Assembly (NCBI GenBank): GCA_020845575.1
Contig: JADLFL010000009.1
Span: forward strand, 1-37,006
DNA length: 37,006 nt
From: Acidobacteriota bacterium
GTDB taxonomy: Bacteria > Acidobacteriota > Vicinamibacteria > Vicinamibacterales > Vicinamibacteraceae
Direction of reading: 5' to 3'
Made by a program: the position numbers and the translations under genes. The notes below the pieces were generated by a model. That model was not told where the DNA came from. It did no database searches and was given only the letters and a program-made list of their open reading frames with translations. Numbering within the stretch: position 1 is the first letter of the stretch; every line of letters starts with the position of its first letter. Shown in pieces: positions 14,790 to 23,328 of the stretch.

Positions 14790-14812
14790 GGGGGCATAGA
14801 CGGGGGCACGCG
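14790..14812. repeat. Right-end GGGGGCA repeats
   Basis: GGGGGCATA (14790-14798) and GGGGGCACGCG (14802-14812) repeat the left-end words at 9075 and 9106 in the same orientation, 70-90 bases inside attR. Candidate integrase arm-type sites. Confidence 0.6.
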
Positions 14813-14882
14813 CTCAGGTGACTGGACGCCAAACAGCACGAATCAGGCGTGATTCAGGCGACTTTTCAGCGGGTATGGTGGG

Positions 14883-14896
14883 CACTCTCTCCGCCA
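14883..14896 (+). other. attR core of the tRNA-Ser element
   Basis: CACTCTCTCCGCCA, identical to the tRNA-Ser 3' end at 8966-8979; flanking bases (GG before, CTT after) differ from those of attL. Confidence 0.87.
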
Positions 14897-15271
14897 CTTC
14901 TCCCAGGGTCGCGAATTCGCCCACATTTCGAGGCTTCCCCGAGTTCGAAAGCCCGAGCCGCCAGTCCGGATGACCTGAACGGCGGCGCGAAACACGACAG
15001 TAGCCGTTTTTTACAGCACTTACCTCCAATGTGCTGAGTTCGAATCCCAGACACGTGTCGGGTGTTCGGCTCCGTGTCGCCTTGGGGCCCGCGACAGCTT
15101 GCGTGCTTTGCCATTCAGGAACTGCCCTCGCGGCCGGCTGGCCTACTCACGAGTCGCGGTATCCCGCTGAGCATGCCACTGTCACACTGAAAGGCACGGC
15201 ATGCGGATCTCCCTGCGAACGTCCGCACAGCGATCAGCCACGTTTGTGTCCTTTCGTGACTACAATGGGTC
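14897..15271. other. Non-coding stretch after attR
   Basis: No gene is supported in these 375 bases. Around 15037-15055, GTGCTGAGTTCGAATCCCAG resembles the T arm of a tRNA, so it may be the remnant of another tRNA-targeting insertion. The 3' part carries the -10 box of the antitoxin gene at 15272. Confidence 0.5.
15261..15266 (+). promoter_or_regulatory. -10 box of the VapBC-like operon
   Basis: TACAAT lies only five bases before the ATG at 15272, which would put the RNA start at or next to the start codon: a leaderless or nearly leaderless transcript. No clear -35 box is seen. Confidence 0.5.
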
Positions 15272-15517
15272 ATGAACGGCGTCCGGATTGCTGAATTGAA
15301 GGCACGCCTGAGCGAACATCTCCGGTCGGTGCGGGATGGCGGAACCGTCACCGTACTCGACCGGGATACACCAGTGGCGCAGATTGTTCCCATCGCCGCA
15401 CCGTCGCTCGAAGTGCGAAGGGCGAAACGATCGCTGCGCGATCTGAAGCTCCCACCCAAGCTCGCCAGAACCACCGACAGCGTCGCGCTTCTGCTGGACG
15501 ATCGGGGTCGCCGGTGA
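15272..15517 (+). CDS. Phd/YefM- or VapB-type antitoxin
   Basis: 81-aa type II antitoxin. The N-terminus is the Phd/YefM fold (RIAELKARLSEHLRSVRDGG then TVTVLDRDTPVAQIVPI), which binds operator DNA as a dimer. The C-terminal half (LRDLKLPPKLARTTDSVALL) is the flexible toxin-binding part. The start is the ATG right after a TACAAT box. The TGA overlaps the toxin GTG (GTGA). Such pairs are usually autoregulated through the antitoxin. Confidence 0.92.
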   Translation: MNGVRIAELKARLSEHLRSVRDGGTVTVLDRDTPVAQIVPIAAPSLEVRRAKRSLRDLKLPPKLARTTDSVALLLDDRGRR

Positions 15518-15930
15518 TCGCGTACGTCGACACGTCGGCGCTCTTGCGCACGGTCCTGCGAGAACCCGGCGCTCTCGACGACCTGCGCACCTACGATCGA
15601 CTCGTGTCGAGCGAACTGATTGCCGTCGAGAGCGCGAGAACGATCGATCGGCTTCGCAACCAGGGCACACTGACGTTGGACCAGGCTGCCGAGCGACTCG
15701 GGCTGGTGAACGAGTGGCTCGAAGCGGTCGATCTCGTGCTGCTGCGTCCCCCGGTGATGAGTCGTGCGAGCGAGCCCATGCCGATGCCGCTGGGCACGCT
15801 GGACGCCATCCACCTCGCCACCGCCCTGGTCTGGAGGGACCGCATCGGTCCGTTGCCGCAGGTGCTGACGCACGACGCGGCCCTCGGCGCTGCTGCCCGA
15901 GGCTTCGGGTTCGACGTACGCGGCACCTGA
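15514..15930 (+). CDS. vapC: VapC-type PIN-domain ribonuclease toxin
   Basis: 138-aa PIN-domain toxin. The acidic active site is intact: D6 in YVDTSALL, E39 in IAVESARTID, D97 in GTLDAIHLATAL and D121 in LTHDAAL. These bind metal for RNA cleavage, typically of tRNA or rRNA in this family. It starts with GTG at 15514 overlapping the antitoxin stop. The pair lies just outside the tRNA-Ser element, so it is host or from an older insertion. Confidence 0.93.
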   Translation: MIAYVDTSALLRTVLREPGALDDLRTYDRLVSSELIAVESARTIDRLRNQGTLTLDQAAERLGLVNEWLEAVDLVLLRPPVMSRASEPMPMPLGTLDAIHLATALVWRDRIGPLPQVLTHDAALGAAARGFGFDVRGT

Positions 15931-16238
15931 AGACCTCCGGGCGCGCGAAACGGGCTCCCGAAGGTGGCGAGTTCGTGGACGGCGGTGGCGGTGACCACTC
16001 CCGCATTCGACGCACGCGCGGCCGTCCGGATGCCCGGTTCCCACTCGAAACCATCGGACTCGGCCAGCATCTCCCGCGCCGCACGCGTCCTCCTTGTCGA
16101 AGACATCGCAGAGTCGCAACGGGAAGCGGGCGCCACGCCCGTGTTGGCCTCTCCGGAGGCCCCACGCGCTGCTCGCGCGCCGGCACCGTGGCGTCGCCCT
16201 GGACGGGGTCTGCCCGGTTGCCGGACTCGCCCTGCACC
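15931..16238. other. Intergenic stretch between vapC and GGDEF-EAL gene
   Basis: About 308 bases at convergent gene ends. A minus-strand frame (about 15950-16136, with a GGAGG before it) has a protein-like look (TRAAREMLAESDGFEWEPGI), but it matches no family I know and continues antisense through vapC, so I do not call a gene. Possibly a decayed one. Confidence 0.4.
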
Positions 16239-18563
16239 TTACGCGATGCGTACGTCGGCGGAGGTGCGGGCAAGGTGGGAGGCGAGGCGCGCATGCGTCA
16301 TCGGCTTGCCGAGCCAGTACCCCTGCGCGTCGGTGCAGCCCAGGCTGCGGAGCAGTTCGAACTGCGCCAGGGTCTCGACGCCCTCGGCCGTCACGTCCAT
16401 GCGCAGCGCACCGGCCACCTGCACGATCGCGCGGATCACCTCCGTCGCGTCCTGTTCGCCATTGAGCGTGCGCACGAACGCGCCATCGATCTTGAGCGCG
16501 TCGAGCGGATAAGTGCGCAGGTAGGCGAGCGACGAATAGCCGGTGCCGAAGTCGTCCAGCGCCACGCGCACGCCGAGCTCCCGCAATGTGCGCAGGGATT
16601 CGCCGACCGACACGCTGTCGCCGGTGAGCGACGACTCGGTGATCTCCAGTTCCAGACGCCGCGGTTCCAGGCGCGTCTGCTCCAGGACCTTCTTCACGTC
16701 CAGGACGAGCGATCGCGACGCGAACTGCAGCGGCGAGAGGTTCACCGCCACGCGCATGTGCGACGGCCATGTCAGCGCCACCTCGCACGCCTGGCGCAGC
16801 GCCCACTGGCCAATCGCGACGATGAGCCCCGTTTCCTCCGCGAGCGGCACGAACTCGGCCGGCGCAATGAGGCCGCGCGTCGGATGACGCCAGCGCAGCA
16901 GCGCCTCGGCCCCCACCACCTGCCCGCTACCGAGCGACACGAGCGGCTGATAGTGCAGTTCGAGCCTGTCGTTTGCGAGCGAGGCGTGCAGGTCGGTCAT
17001 CAGGCTGAGCCGCCGCCGCGCGGCGCTCTCCATCGACGACTCGAAGAACATGTACGTGTTGCGGCCGCGCGCCTTCGCGGCATAGAGCGCCATGTCGGCC
17101 AGCCGCGTGAGGCCTTCGTACGACGCCTCCGCGTGATCGCTGCCGACGATGCCGATGCAGGTGCCGACGCGCAGCGCGAGGTCGTCGAGCGTGACGGGCT
17201 CGTCGAGCGTCGCAATCAGCCGCTGCGCCGTCGCCGCCGCCTTGCATCGGTCCGTCGTATCCCAGAGGACCACCGCGAACTCGTCTCCGCCGAGCCGCGC
17301 CAGCAGGTCCTCCTGCCGCAGCACGGCGCGGAACCGGCGCGCCACCACCTTCAGCACCTCGTCGCCCACCAGGTGGCCGTGCAGGTCGTTGACGGCCTTG
17401 AAGTCGTCGAGGTCCAGATACAGCAACGTACACGGCAGGTGCGATGAGGCGTTCATCCTCACCTGGAACTGATGGCGATTGGCGAGTTGCGTGAGCGTGT
17501 CGAAGTTGGCCAGGCGCGCGAGCGCGGCACTGTGCTCGCGGCTCCCGGTGACGTCGGAGCCGACGCCGCGCCACCCCATCGGCGCGCCATCCTCATCGAA
17601 CACGCGCTTGCCGGAGATCGACCACCACTGCCGGCGGCCCTCGGCCACGATGGGCACCTGCGCGGCACGGACCGCATGCCCCGCTTCGAGCGCACGCTCC
17701 AGCGCGTCGACGGCGGCCGCACTGACGGGATCGTCGGGATCCATGCGTTCGCGAAGATGCGCGGTCAGCGCTGTGCCGTCCAACTGCTCCTGGGGCACGC
17801 CGAGCGCGGCGGAGAGACGCGGCGAGCTGTACTGCAGCCGGCCGTCGCGATCGAGTTCCCACAGCCAGTCTGGCGAGTTCTCGTGGAAGTCGTCGAGCAG
17901 CAGGTCCACCACGCGCTTCTGGCGCGCGCTGTCAGCCTCGGCCACCAGGCGTCCGCCCATCTGCTGCGCGCTGATGCTCACCGTCCCCAACACGATGCCG
18001 GCGTAGATCGGGCAGAGGAGCAGTAACACGATGCGACCGGGGTCGGTGTCGCGGATCAGCCCCACGAGGATCCCGGCGGCGAGAATCATCACGTATCGCG
18101 ACGCGGCGCGCGGCACCGGCGCCAAGGCGAAGCCACCCACGCAGAGCATTCCGACGGCGACGCCGAGCACCACGACGCGCTGTATGCCCTCTCCACCGGC
18201 ATAGCCGAAGACCATCGGCATCGCCCACATGAGTGCCAGCAGGCCCGCGTGCGTCGCCACGCGGTGTACCGTGCTCTCGGAGGTGCGCTTCGGCCAGAAG
18301 CCGCTCCGCAACCGGCGCCACGCGGGCAGGCCGATGGCGGCCACGACGGCCGTCGCGCTCATCCACACGACCAGCGGCCACGTCTGCGGGGTGTCACGGA
18401 AGATCCAGCCGAGGGCGGCCACGTTCGCCCAGTTGGCGAGCAGCACCCATGGCGTCAGCGAGACGACCGACTGGACCTGAAGCGACCGGAACCGGGGCGC
18501 CTCAGGGTGGGAGCGATCGTATGGCGATGCCCAGAAGGCCCGCACGGGCGGCACGTGGAACAC
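16239..18563 (-). CDS. Membrane GGDEF-EAL c-di-GMP protein with PAS domain
   Basis: About 774 aa. The N-terminal 200 residues contain roughly six membrane helices (for example VVVLGVAVGMLCVGGFALA and IVLLLLCPIYAGIVLGTVSI). A PAS domain (ENSPDWLWELDRDGRLQYSS) covers about 228-340. The diguanylate cyclase domain (345-510) has an intact RLGGDEF active site and an RQED inhibitory I-site five residues before it. The EAL domain (525-770) keeps EALLRW, NLSPLQF, ELEITES, DDFGTGYSSL and KIDGAFV. It may therefore both make and break c-di-GMP in response to a membrane or PAS signal. The start is uncertain: GTG at 18563 is the best candidate, since further upstream the frame is antisense-like and overlaps the LysM gene. 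Confidence 0.9.
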   Translation of the reverse strand: MFHVPPVRAFWASPYDRSHPEAPRFRSLQVQSVVSLTPWVLLANWANVAALGWIFRDTPQTWPLVVWMSATAVVAAIGLPAWRRLRSGFWPKRTSESTVHRVATHAGLLALMWAMPMVFGYAGGEGIQRVVVLGVAVGMLCVGGFALAPVPRAASRYVMILAAGILVGLIRDTDPGRIVLLLLCPIYAGIVLGTVSISAQQMGGRLVAEADSARQKRVVDLLLDDFHENSPDWLWELDRDGRLQYSSPRLSAALGVPQEQLDGTALTAHLRERMDPDDPVSAAAVDALERALEAGHAVRAAQVPIVAEGRRQWWSISGKRVFDEDGAPMGWRGVGSDVTGSREHSAALARLANFDTLTQLANRHQFQVRMNASSHLPCTLLYLDLDDFKAVNDLHGHLVGDEVLKVVARRFRAVLRQEDLLARLGGDEFAVVLWDTTDRCKAAATAQRLIATLDEPVTLDDLALRVGTCIGIVGSDHAEASYEGLTRLADMALYAAKARGRNTYMFFESSMESAARRRLSLMTDLHASLANDRLELHYQPLVSLGSGQVVGAEALLRWRHPTRGLIAPAEFVPLAEETGLIVAIGQWALRQACEVALTWPSHMRVAVNLSPLQFASRSLVLDVKKVLEQTRLEPRRLELEITESSLTGDSVSVGESLRTLRELGVRVALDDFGTGYSSLAYLRTYPLDALKIDGAFVRTLNGEQDATEVIRAIVQVAGALRMDVTAEGVETLAQFELLRSLGCTDAQGYWLGKPMTHARLASHLARTSADVRIA

Positions 18564-18681
18564 GAGATCGGCGGCGGCGACCTCGCGGGCGGCACCGTAC
18601 CGCCAGCGAGTCTGTCGCTGTTCTCGTGCGGAATCGGCATGCGTGGGGTGCGGCGTGAATGGGCCGCCGCGCCGGAGGGCT

Positions 18682-18709
18682 GCCCCGTCTCGCTGACGCG
18701 AGACGGGGC
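18682..18709 (-). terminator. Hairpin after the LysM gene
   Basis: GCCCCGTCTCG (18682-18692) and CGAGACGGGGC (18699-18709) form a perfect 11-bp stem with a 6-nt loop, 15 bases after the LysM gene stop. It has no T-tract; termination or mRNA-end protection is inferred. Confidence 0.6.
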
Positions 18710-18724
18710 TGACTGCGGTCCTGC

Positions 18725-19096
18725 CTAGGCCGTCGGGATGGTCAGTACCTGACCGACCTTGATTTTGTCCGGATCGGTGAGCTGGTCCTTGTTGGCTTCG
18801 AAGATCTTCATGTAGGCGTTGGCGTCGCCGAGGTGCGCCTTGGCGATCTTGCTCAGTGTGTCGCCTGCCTGCACCGTGTACGAGATCGAGGCCGGCTTCA
18901 CGACGTCGATCACCGCGTGGAGGTCGTCCTTCCACGTGCCGACGGTCTTGAGCGCGTCCCAGATCCGGTTCTTGTCTTCCTCGTTGGTCACCGTACCGTG
19001 GAACACGAGTTTGCCGTCGCGCTCCTCGGCCGATCCCTGCATCCCCACCGTCTTGGCCACGTGAATCGCGGCGGCATATCTCTCGCGCAAGCTCAT
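18725..19096 (-). CDS. BON-like plus LysM domain small protein
   Basis: 123 aa. Residues about 8-65 resemble a BON-like fold (GMQGSAEERDGKLVFHGTVT, then KNRIWDALKTVGTWKDDLHA). Residues 72-121 are a LysM domain (YTVQAGDTLSKIAKAHLGD ... ILTIP-type end). This is the architecture of E. coli YgaU/Kbp, a potassium-binding stress protein without a signal peptide; here too no signal peptide is seen. The ATG at 19096 begins MSLRERYAAA. It is followed by a strong hairpin. Confidence 0.88.
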   Translation of the reverse strand: MSLRERYAAAIHVAKTVGMQGSAEERDGKLVFHGTVTNEEDKNRIWDALKTVGTWKDDLHAVIDVVKPASISYTVQAGDTLSKIAKAHLGDANAYMKIFEANKDQLTDPDKIKVGQVLTIPTA

Positions 19097-19274
19097 TGCA
19101 GCACTCCTGCGGATCCGCAGATCCGGCTGACGCCATCACGCGCGCGCCGGTCCGTCCGGCGGCACGCATGGCTCCGGCCGGTGACCATGCGCCCCGGCCC
19201 AGGACTTCGATGCAAACACAGCGGACACGGGCAGGTCAATGTCCGCCCATCGTCCGGGCGCATGCCGCGGCGGC

Positions 19275-21476
19275 TCAGGCAGCGGGCGCGGGCTTCAGCA
19301 CGAGGCACCCCAGCGGAGGCAGGATCACGCGCAGCGACTGCGCGTGGCCGTGCGCCGGCTCGTCGGTCGTGGTCACGTGCCCCCCGTTGCCGAGGTTACT
19401 GCCGCCATAGGCGGCCGCATCACTGTTGAGGATCTCGTCGTAGCGGCCCGGCACCGGCACGCCCACGACATACGCGTAGCGCGGTACGGGCGTGAAGTTC
19501 ATCAGGACGACGAGCAGGTCGGCGGGGTCGGCCGCGCGCCGGATGTAGGACACGACGCTGTTCTCGTTGTCATTGCAATCGATCCACTGGAAGCCCGACG
19601 GATCGTAGTCGCGTTGATACAGCGCCGGCTGTGCCCTGTAGAGATGGACGAGATCGCTGACAAACTGCAGGATGCCGTCGTGCGGCGGCGACGCGAGGAG
19701 GAACCACGGCAGCGACTCGGCGTGGTTCCACTCGCGCCATTGCCCGAACTCGCATCCCTGGAACAGCAGCTTCTTGCCCGGGTGCGTGAACATGTAGCCG
19801 TACAGCGCGCGGAGGTTCGCGGCCTTCTGCCACGCGTCGCCAGGCATCTTGTCGATGAGCGACCGCTTCCCGTGCACCACCTCGTCGTGCGAGAACGGCA
19901 GGATGAAGTTCTCGTTGTACGCATACAGCATCGAGAACGTCAGGTGCGTGTGCTCCCAGCGGCGATAGACGGCGTCCTTGGACATGTAGGTCAGGATGTC
20001 GTGCATCCAGCCCATGTTCCATTTGTAGGTGAACCCCAGGCCGCCGAGATGGACGGGACGGCTCACGCCCGGCCACGCCGTGGACTCCTCGGCGATGGTG
20101 ACCACGCCGGGATGCTTCTCGTGCACGATCGCGTTGAGGTGCTGCATGAACGAGACCGCGTCGAGGTTCTCGCGCCCGCCGTACTGATTGGGCACCCACT
20201 CGCCTTCCTCACGCGAGTAGTCGAGATACAGCATCGACGCCACCGCGTCCACGCGCAGGCCGTCGAGGTGGAAGTCCTCGATCCACGCGAGCGCGCTCGC
20301 CGTGAGGAAGTTGCGCACCTCGTTGCGGCCGTAGTTGAAGATCAGCGTGCCCCAGTCGCGATGCTCGCCCTGCCGCGGATCCTCGTGCTCGTAGAGCGAC
20401 GTGCCGTCGAAGCGCGCGAGGCCGTGGGCGTCCTTCGGAAAGTGTCCTGGGACCCAGTCGAGGATCACGCCGATGCCGGCGCCATGCAGCGCATCGACGA
20501 ACGCGCGGAAGTCGTCGGGCGATCCGAACCGGCTCGTCGGCGCGAAGAACCCGGTGACCTGATAGCCCCACGACCCGTCGTAGGGGAACTCCAGCACGGG
20601 CAGCAACTCGACGTGCGTGAAGCCGAGGCGTTGCACGTGCGCGATGAGGCGTTCGGCGAGCTGTTGATACGTCAGGAACTCGCCACGTTCGCCGCGCGCC
20701 CACGATCCGAGGTGGACCTCGTAGATCGCCATCGGCTGATCGAGTCCCTCACGCCGTGCCGCGCGCGCCTCGAGCCACGCATCGTCGGCCCACGCGTAGC
20801 GGCTCTCCTCGCAGACGACAGACGCGGTATCGGGCGGCACCTCGCAGGCGGCCGCGCACGGATCGGCCTTGAGGAACGGCGGGCCGCCTGCATTCGAGGC
20901 GATCTCGAACTTGTACCGCGCGCCGGCGCCCACGCCCGGCACGAACAGCTCCCACACGCCCTGCGGCAAGCGCTGGCGCATCGGATGCACGCGTCCGTCC
21001 CAGGCGTTCCAGTCGCCCACCACGCTGACGCGCCGCGCGTTCGGGGCCCACACCGCGAAGCGCGTGCCCGCCACGCCATCGACGGTCGTGGGATGTGCGC
21101 CGAGGGCGCGGTGCAGGTCCTGATGACGCCCTTCGCCGATCAGGTACAGGTCGAGATCGCCGAGCAGCAGGCCGAACCGGTAGGGATCGTCGATCGTCGA
21201 GACAACACCGCTGTCGCGCCACGTCACTTCGAAGCGATAGGGCACGATCGTCGTCTCGCCGTCGATCGTCACCTCGAAGATGCCGTCCGGGTGCCGCACG
21301 GCCATCGGATGCGTCGCCGCGGGCGTGCCACCGATGACGAGGCGCACCGCCGACGCGCGCGGCAGGAACGTGCGGACGACGAGCGAGCCCTGCTCGACGT
21401 GCGGCCCGAGCACGGCGAACGGATCGCCGTGCGTGGCGTTGAGGACGGATCGCATGGCAGGATCGAGCAGGCTCAC
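19275..21476 (-). CDS. glgB: 1,4-alpha-glucan branching enzyme
   Basis: GlgB, which moves alpha-1,4 chains to alpha-1,6 branch points in glycogen synthesis. 733 aa, the usual length. An N-terminal CBM48 region ([31 protein letters not shown]) is followed by the GH13 barrel: DWVPGHFP, the nucleophile Asp in [17 protein letters not shown], the acid Glu in [10 protein letters not shown] and [10 protein letters not shown]. The GTG at 21476 is chosen because GGAG lies eight bases upstream and the codon overlaps the stop of the glutaredoxin-like gene (GTGA); an ATG at 21455 is the alternative. No other glycogen genes are in the window. Confidence 0.96.
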   Translation of the reverse strand: MSLLDPAMRSVLNATHGDPFAVLGPHVEQGSLVVRTFLPRASAVRLVIGGTPAATHPMAVRHPDGIFEVTIDGETTIVPYRFEVTWRDSGVVSTIDDPYRFGLLLGDLDLYLIGEGRHQDLHRALGAHPTTVDGVAGTRFAVWAPNARRVSVVGDWNAWDGRVHPMRQRLPQGVWELFVPGVGAGARYKFEIASNAGGPPFLKADPCAAACEVPPDTASVVCEESRYAWADDAWLEARAARREGLDQPMAIYEVHLGSWARGERGEFLTYQQLAERLIAHVQRLGFTHVELLPVLEFPYDGSWGYQVTGFFAPTSRFGSPDDFRAFVDALHGAGIGVILDWVPGHFPKDAHGLARFDGTSLYEHEDPRQGEHRDWGTLIFNYGRNEVRNFLTASALAWIEDFHLDGLRVDAVASMLYLDYSREEGEWVPNQYGGRENLDAVSFMQHLNAIVHEKHPGVVTIAEESTAWPGVSRPVHLGGLGFTYKWNMGWMHDILTYMSKDAVYRRWEHTHLTFSMLYAYNENFILPFSHDEVVHGKRSLIDKMPGDAWQKAANLRALYGYMFTHPGKKLLFQGCEFGQWREWNHAESLPWFLLASPPHDGILQFVSDLVHLYRAQPALYQRDYDPSGFQWIDCNDNENSVVSYIRRAADPADLLVVLMNFTPVPRYAYVVGVPVPGRYDEILNSDAAAYGGSNLGNGGHVTTTDEPAHGHAQSLRVILPPLGCLVLKPAPAA

Positions 21477-22036
21477 GAGAGAGGCTCCGGAGTGACGGCA
21501 GGCCGGCGGGTCGACGCCCACCAGGGATCGCGCTCGGCCTCCTCGGGATGGTCGCCAGGGCCGCCCACGGACGTGAGCTCCTGCGCGTCGTACACGGGAC
21601 ACCAGCCCGCGGCAGCCGTCAGGGCGAGCCCGATCGCCGCGAGGCGCAGCGGTACCCGGATCGGCCACGGCGCGCCATGCGTTGCCGCGAGCGCGATGCC
21701 GGCACCAGCCAGGCGCAGCGCGCGTTCGAGATCGCCCACGTTCTGTCCATGTTCGAACGCGTAGACGGTGGACGGGGCCAGCCGCCCGTCGTCTTCGAGC
21801 GCCGCCACGAGGTCTGCGTTGGACGGCTCCACCAGCACGCGCGCACCGATGCGCACGACAGGGGTGCGCATGGCACCGCCGGTCAGGCTGGTGACGTCGG
21901 CCTGGGCATCGGCATCCTGATCCACGTCACGCATGCGAAACGGAACGCGCAGCCGGCGCAGGCACCGCGCCGTGCGCGCGGTATCCACGCACCAGGCGGC
22001 TCCCAGGACATCCACGAGCGATGAGACATCGGTCAT
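21473..22036 (-). CDS. Glutaredoxin-like domain fused to DUF2892 membrane segment
   Basis: 187 aa. Residues about 8-80 resemble a glutaredoxin/NrdH fold ([20 protein letters not shown], then [25 protein letters not shown]), but CVDT has replaced the CPYC/CxxC active site, so at most one active-site Cys remains. Residues about 95-150 are a DUF2892/YgaP-like membrane unit: [20 protein letters not shown], two hydrophobic stretches and GWCPVYDA. The last 35 residues are charged. The ATG at 22036 is 34 bases after the Gfo/Idh gene. Its stop overlaps glgB. A redox or sulfur-related membrane role is possible; the link to glycogen may be only transcriptional. Confidence 0.75.
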   Translation of the reverse strand: MTDVSSLVDVLGAAWCVDTARTARCLRRLRVPFRMRDVDQDADAQADVTSLTGGAMRTPVVRIGARVLVEPSNADLVAALEDDGRLAPSTVYAFEHGQNVGDLERALRLAGAGIALAATHGAPWPIRVPLRLAAIGLALTAAAGWCPVYDAQELTSVGGPGDHPEEAERDPWWASTRRPAVTPEPLS

Positions 22037-22070
22037 GACCGGGCCACGCTATCGGACTGGGCAACCGGCG

Positions 22071-23240
22071 TCAATCGCGGCGCGGCAGCGTCACCGCCCT
22101 GCCCGTCTTCGCGCTCTCGCGTGCCGCGTCGAGGATCTCGGAGACGATCACGTTGTTGGCGAGCGAAGTGGGCCCTGCCGGTACGAGCCGGCCGCGCACC
22201 ACGGCGGTCAGGTAGTTGAGTGCGTTCTCCTCGTCGGCCGGCCAGTCCTCGACAGGCGTATCGGCCGCGGGCTTGCCGCGCACCTTCGTGCGGAGCGCGT
22301 TGCCGCCCGTCGCCCACGCCGCGGCGCTCTCGGTGTAGACCTCGAGATCCTTGCGATGGTCCGGCCAGTTCCACGACCCCTCGATGATGACCTGCGCGTC
22401 CGGGTACTCGAGCAGGATGGTCGCCTCATCGTCCACGCGCGGGTAGACCGCGGGTTTCAGCGTCTGCGTGACGGCGGTCACGCGCAGCGGGCGCGCGTTG
22501 TCGAGCAGCCACGTGGCGATGTTGGCGCCATAGCAGCCGAAGTCGTAGAGCGCGCCGCCACCGTTGCGTACCGGGTCGGACAACCAGTCGAGGAATTCCG
22601 GCTGCACGCCGATCTCCTTCGGGCCGAAGTGGCCGTCCATCGCGACGATCTTCCGGATGCGGCCGCCCAGCTTCTCCTCGTGCATCAGCCGCCAGATCGC
22701 GCGATGGCTCCGGTACCAGGTGGTCTCGTAGTTGACCAGCACATGGATGCGTCCGCGCAAGGCCGCCTGTTCGATCGCCTGTGCGTGCGCCTTGGATACG
22801 GCGAGCGGCTTCTCGACCATCACGTGGACGCCGTGCCTGGCGGCCACGTCGATGATCGCCAGATGGTCGAACGTGTTGGTGTACACGACGAGCGCTTCGG
22901 GACGCGTCGTGGTGAGGAGACGCTCGACGTCGTCGAACATCTTCCCGGGCTCGATCCCGTATCGCTCGGCGAACGCGGCGCGCAGCGTCGCGTCGGCGTC
23001 GTACACCCCGACCAGCGCGACGTCCGTGCGCTTCACCATCGCGTTCATGTGGCCGCGCACGTGTCCGTGCACGAGTCCGGCGATGGCGACACGAAGTGGC
23101 GCGCTCGTCGTCACGGGCGACGCCGGGCCTGATGCCTGGGCGTGCACCTGCGCAGCGAACAGGGCGACGCACGCCACGCCGATCGCAACAGGCCTGCCCA
23201 GACGAGTGGCAACGAGACTCGAAGCGCGAGACATCGGCAT
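22071..23240 (-). CDS. Exported Gfo/Idh/MocA family oxidoreductase
   Basis: 389-aa NAD(P)-dependent dehydrogenase family protein. A signal peptide is present (RPVAIGVACVALFAAQVHAQA), so it probably acts outside the cytoplasm. The Rossmann part starts LRVAIAGLVHGHVRGHMNAM, in which the usual GxGxxG is altered. VMVEKPLAV carries the family's EKP motif, with NYETTWYRSHRAIW and YDFGCYGANIATWLL in the second domain. The ATG at 23240 is preceded by GGGAG ten bases upstream; longer starts are less likely. Substrate unknown, probably a sugar derivative. Confidence 0.9.
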   Translation of the reverse strand: MPMSRASSLVATRLGRPVAIGVACVALFAAQVHAQASGPASPVTTSAPLRVAIAGLVHGHVRGHMNAMVKRTDVALVGVYDADATLRAAFAERYGIEPGKMFDDVERLLTTTRPEALVVYTNTFDHLAIIDVAARHGVHVMVEKPLAVSKAHAQAIEQAALRGRIHVLVNYETTWYRSHRAIWRLMHEEKLGGRIRKIVAMDGHFGPKEIGVQPEFLDWLSDPVRNGGGALYDFGCYGANIATWLLDNARPLRVTAVTQTLKPAVYPRVDDEATILLEYPDAQVIIEGSWNWPDHRKDLEVYTESAAAWATGGNALRTKVRGKPAADTPVEDWPADEENALNYLTAVVRGRLVPAGPTSLANNVIVSEILDAARESAKTGRAVTLPRRD

Positions 23241-23328
23241 GTGACGCGTACTCCCGGATGAAGGTGAAATCGCCGCGAGCGTACCACGCACGGCCGCCCG
23301 TCGGGCCGATCTACGATCCCCGGTATCG

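Larger units (their letters stand above)
8966..14896. mobile_element. 5.9-kb integrative element in tRNA-Ser
   Basis: Bounded by a 14-bp direct repeat of the tRNA-Ser 3' end, CACTCTCTCCGCCA, at 8966-8979 and 14883-14896. The first gene is a P4-type integrase reading away from the tRNA, the usual arrangement. Cargo: a coupled unknown gene (plus), then AlpA-like, SSB-tail, two small paralogous, 247-aa and HGGxSTG proteins (minus). No relaxase, primase, portal or capsid gene is visible, so it is a satellite-like or remnant mobilisable island. GGGGGCA repeats lie just inside each end. Excision would restore the tRNA joined to CTTCTCCCAGG. Confidence 0.88.

Noticed and set aside
18564..19169. N-terminal extension of the GGDEF-EAL protein upstream of 18563
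   Set aside because: The frame overlaps the LysM gene on the same strand and has shadow-like composition.
19239..21764. 841-codon open frame antisense to glgB
   Set aside because: Arg/His/Ala-rich with no domain; a by-product of high-GC codon use in a well-supported glgB.
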